A stretch of DNA of 15,311 nt. Source: Collinsella aerofaciens. GTDB lineage: Bacteria > Actinomycetota > Coriobacteriia > Coriobacteriales > Coriobacteriaceae. Below the pieces are notes generated by a model. It was given only the letters and a program-made list of their open reading frames with translations. It had not been told where the DNA came from and searched no databases. The stretch is taken from contig CAJMHW010000040.1 of assembly GCA_905213325.1 (NCBI GenBank), positions 1 to 15,311 on the forward strand, written 5' to 3'. The position numbers were made by a program, and so were the translations under genes. Shown here one piece after another: positions 14,891 through 15,311 of the stretch (positions are counted from its first letter, which is position 1; each line of letters begins with the position of its first letter).

Positions 14891-15243
14891 GGAAACTGCA
14901 TCCCACAATTAGCGCCCGGAACGGGACACATTTTCCGTCAAGCCCTCATCCGGAAAATCCATCCCAGTTTGAGCGCCCAGACCGGGACGCACTTTCCCAA
15001 AGGGTCCTCAACGGGAAACTGCGTCCCATAATTAGGCCGAGAAATGGGATGAACTTTCCCAATGAGAGCCAACCGGAAACCACGTCCCAGAATCAGCCCC
15101 CAAAGTGGGACGCACTTTCCCAACGAGCCTCAACCGGAAAATACATCCCGGAATCCAGCTGAATAGTGGGACACACTTTCCCAATCAGGTCCCAAGCGGA
15201 AACTGCATCCCATTCCAGACAAGAATTCCGGGACACGCTTTCC
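14891..15243. repeat. Phased tandem array 2 of alternating inverted 14-bp sites (12 sites, 61-62-bp unit)
   Basis: Reverse-type sites (GGAAANTGCRTCCC) start at 14891, 14952, 15014, 15075, 15136 and 15198. Forward-type sites (GGGACNCACTTTCC) start at 14923, 14984, 15046, 15107, 15168 and 15230. Steps are 61-62 bp for each type; reverse to forward is 31-32 bp and forward to reverse 29-30 bp. This is the same architecture as the array at 10140-10586. Spacers such as CAATGAGAGCCAACC and AGAATCAGCCCCCAAAGT match those of the first array in the same orientation. It starts 25 nt after the terminator of the surface-protein gene. The remaining bases to the right edge (15244-15311) hold no gene or repeat I can support. 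Confidence 0.92.
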
Positions 15244-15311
15244 GGATGCAAAAAAGGGGCTCTTCGGTGGTTTCTGTGGGAGAGATTCCGGCATAGGCCC
15301 AGCTCAGCGGG

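Noticed and set aside
15249..15290. Possible terminator in the A-run and GGGGCTCTTCGG stretch near the right edge
   Set aside because: The arms do not pair convincingly and no gene end is visible to need it.
14938..15296. Short open frames across array 2 on both strands
   Set aside because: Same reason as for array 1: repeat-derived translation with no start signals.

Overview
The window looks like a chromosomal segment of a high-GC Gram-positive anaerobe of the class Coriobacteriia, most likely Collinsella or a close relative. This is inferred from the strongly GC-biased third codon positions, the sortase-anchored surface protein, the LTA-synthase-type enzyme and the style of the intergenic palindromes. 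It was not confirmed by any search.

Layout. (1) Positions 2-1528 (+): the 3' part of rlmL (rlmKL), a 23S rRNA methyltransferase cut by the left window edge. (2) Positions 1624-6372, all on the minus strand: a potassium module. Read in transcription order it holds kup (K+ transporter), a 64-residue tail-anchored small membrane protein, a short KdpD-type sensor kinase without the usual N-terminal KdpD and Usp domains, and the response regulator KdpE. No kdpFABC genes are present. (3) Positions 6532-7407 (-): an FMN nitroreductase-family protein. (4) Positions 7622-9922 (+): a polytopic LTA-synthase/phosphoglycerol-transferase family enzyme, followed by a clear intrinsic terminator. (5) Positions 10786-14802 (+): a large sortase-anchored surface protein with an FG-GAP-like N-terminal half, two unassigned beta-rich segments, FnIII and Ig-like domains, and a LANTG anchor. 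It is also followed by a strong terminator.

The most unusual structure is a pair of tandem arrays, at about 10140-10586 and 14891-15243, that flank the surface-protein gene in the same orientation. Each array alternates a 14-15 bp site (GGGAYGCNNTTTCC) with its reverse complement. The sites step by 29-30 and 31-32 bp (unit 61-62 bp, about three helical turns per site), giving 15 sites in the first array and 12 in the second. Site spacing is far better conserved than the sequence between sites, and paired arms do not co-vary. This points to a phased array of DNA-binding sites or a dispersed repeat family rather than CRISPR, an integron or coding sequence.

The surface gene also has an abnormal 5' end. 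The Shine-Dalgarno and ATG (10715) lie in a different frame from the signal peptide, and an AAAA run (10750-10753) is one place where a one-base change or -1 slippage would reconnect them. Three other long palindromes, unlike the arrays, sit at the junctions 1534-1598, 3996-4034 and 6496-6530. Functionally the window combines a K+ uptake and sensing unit with cell-envelope genes.
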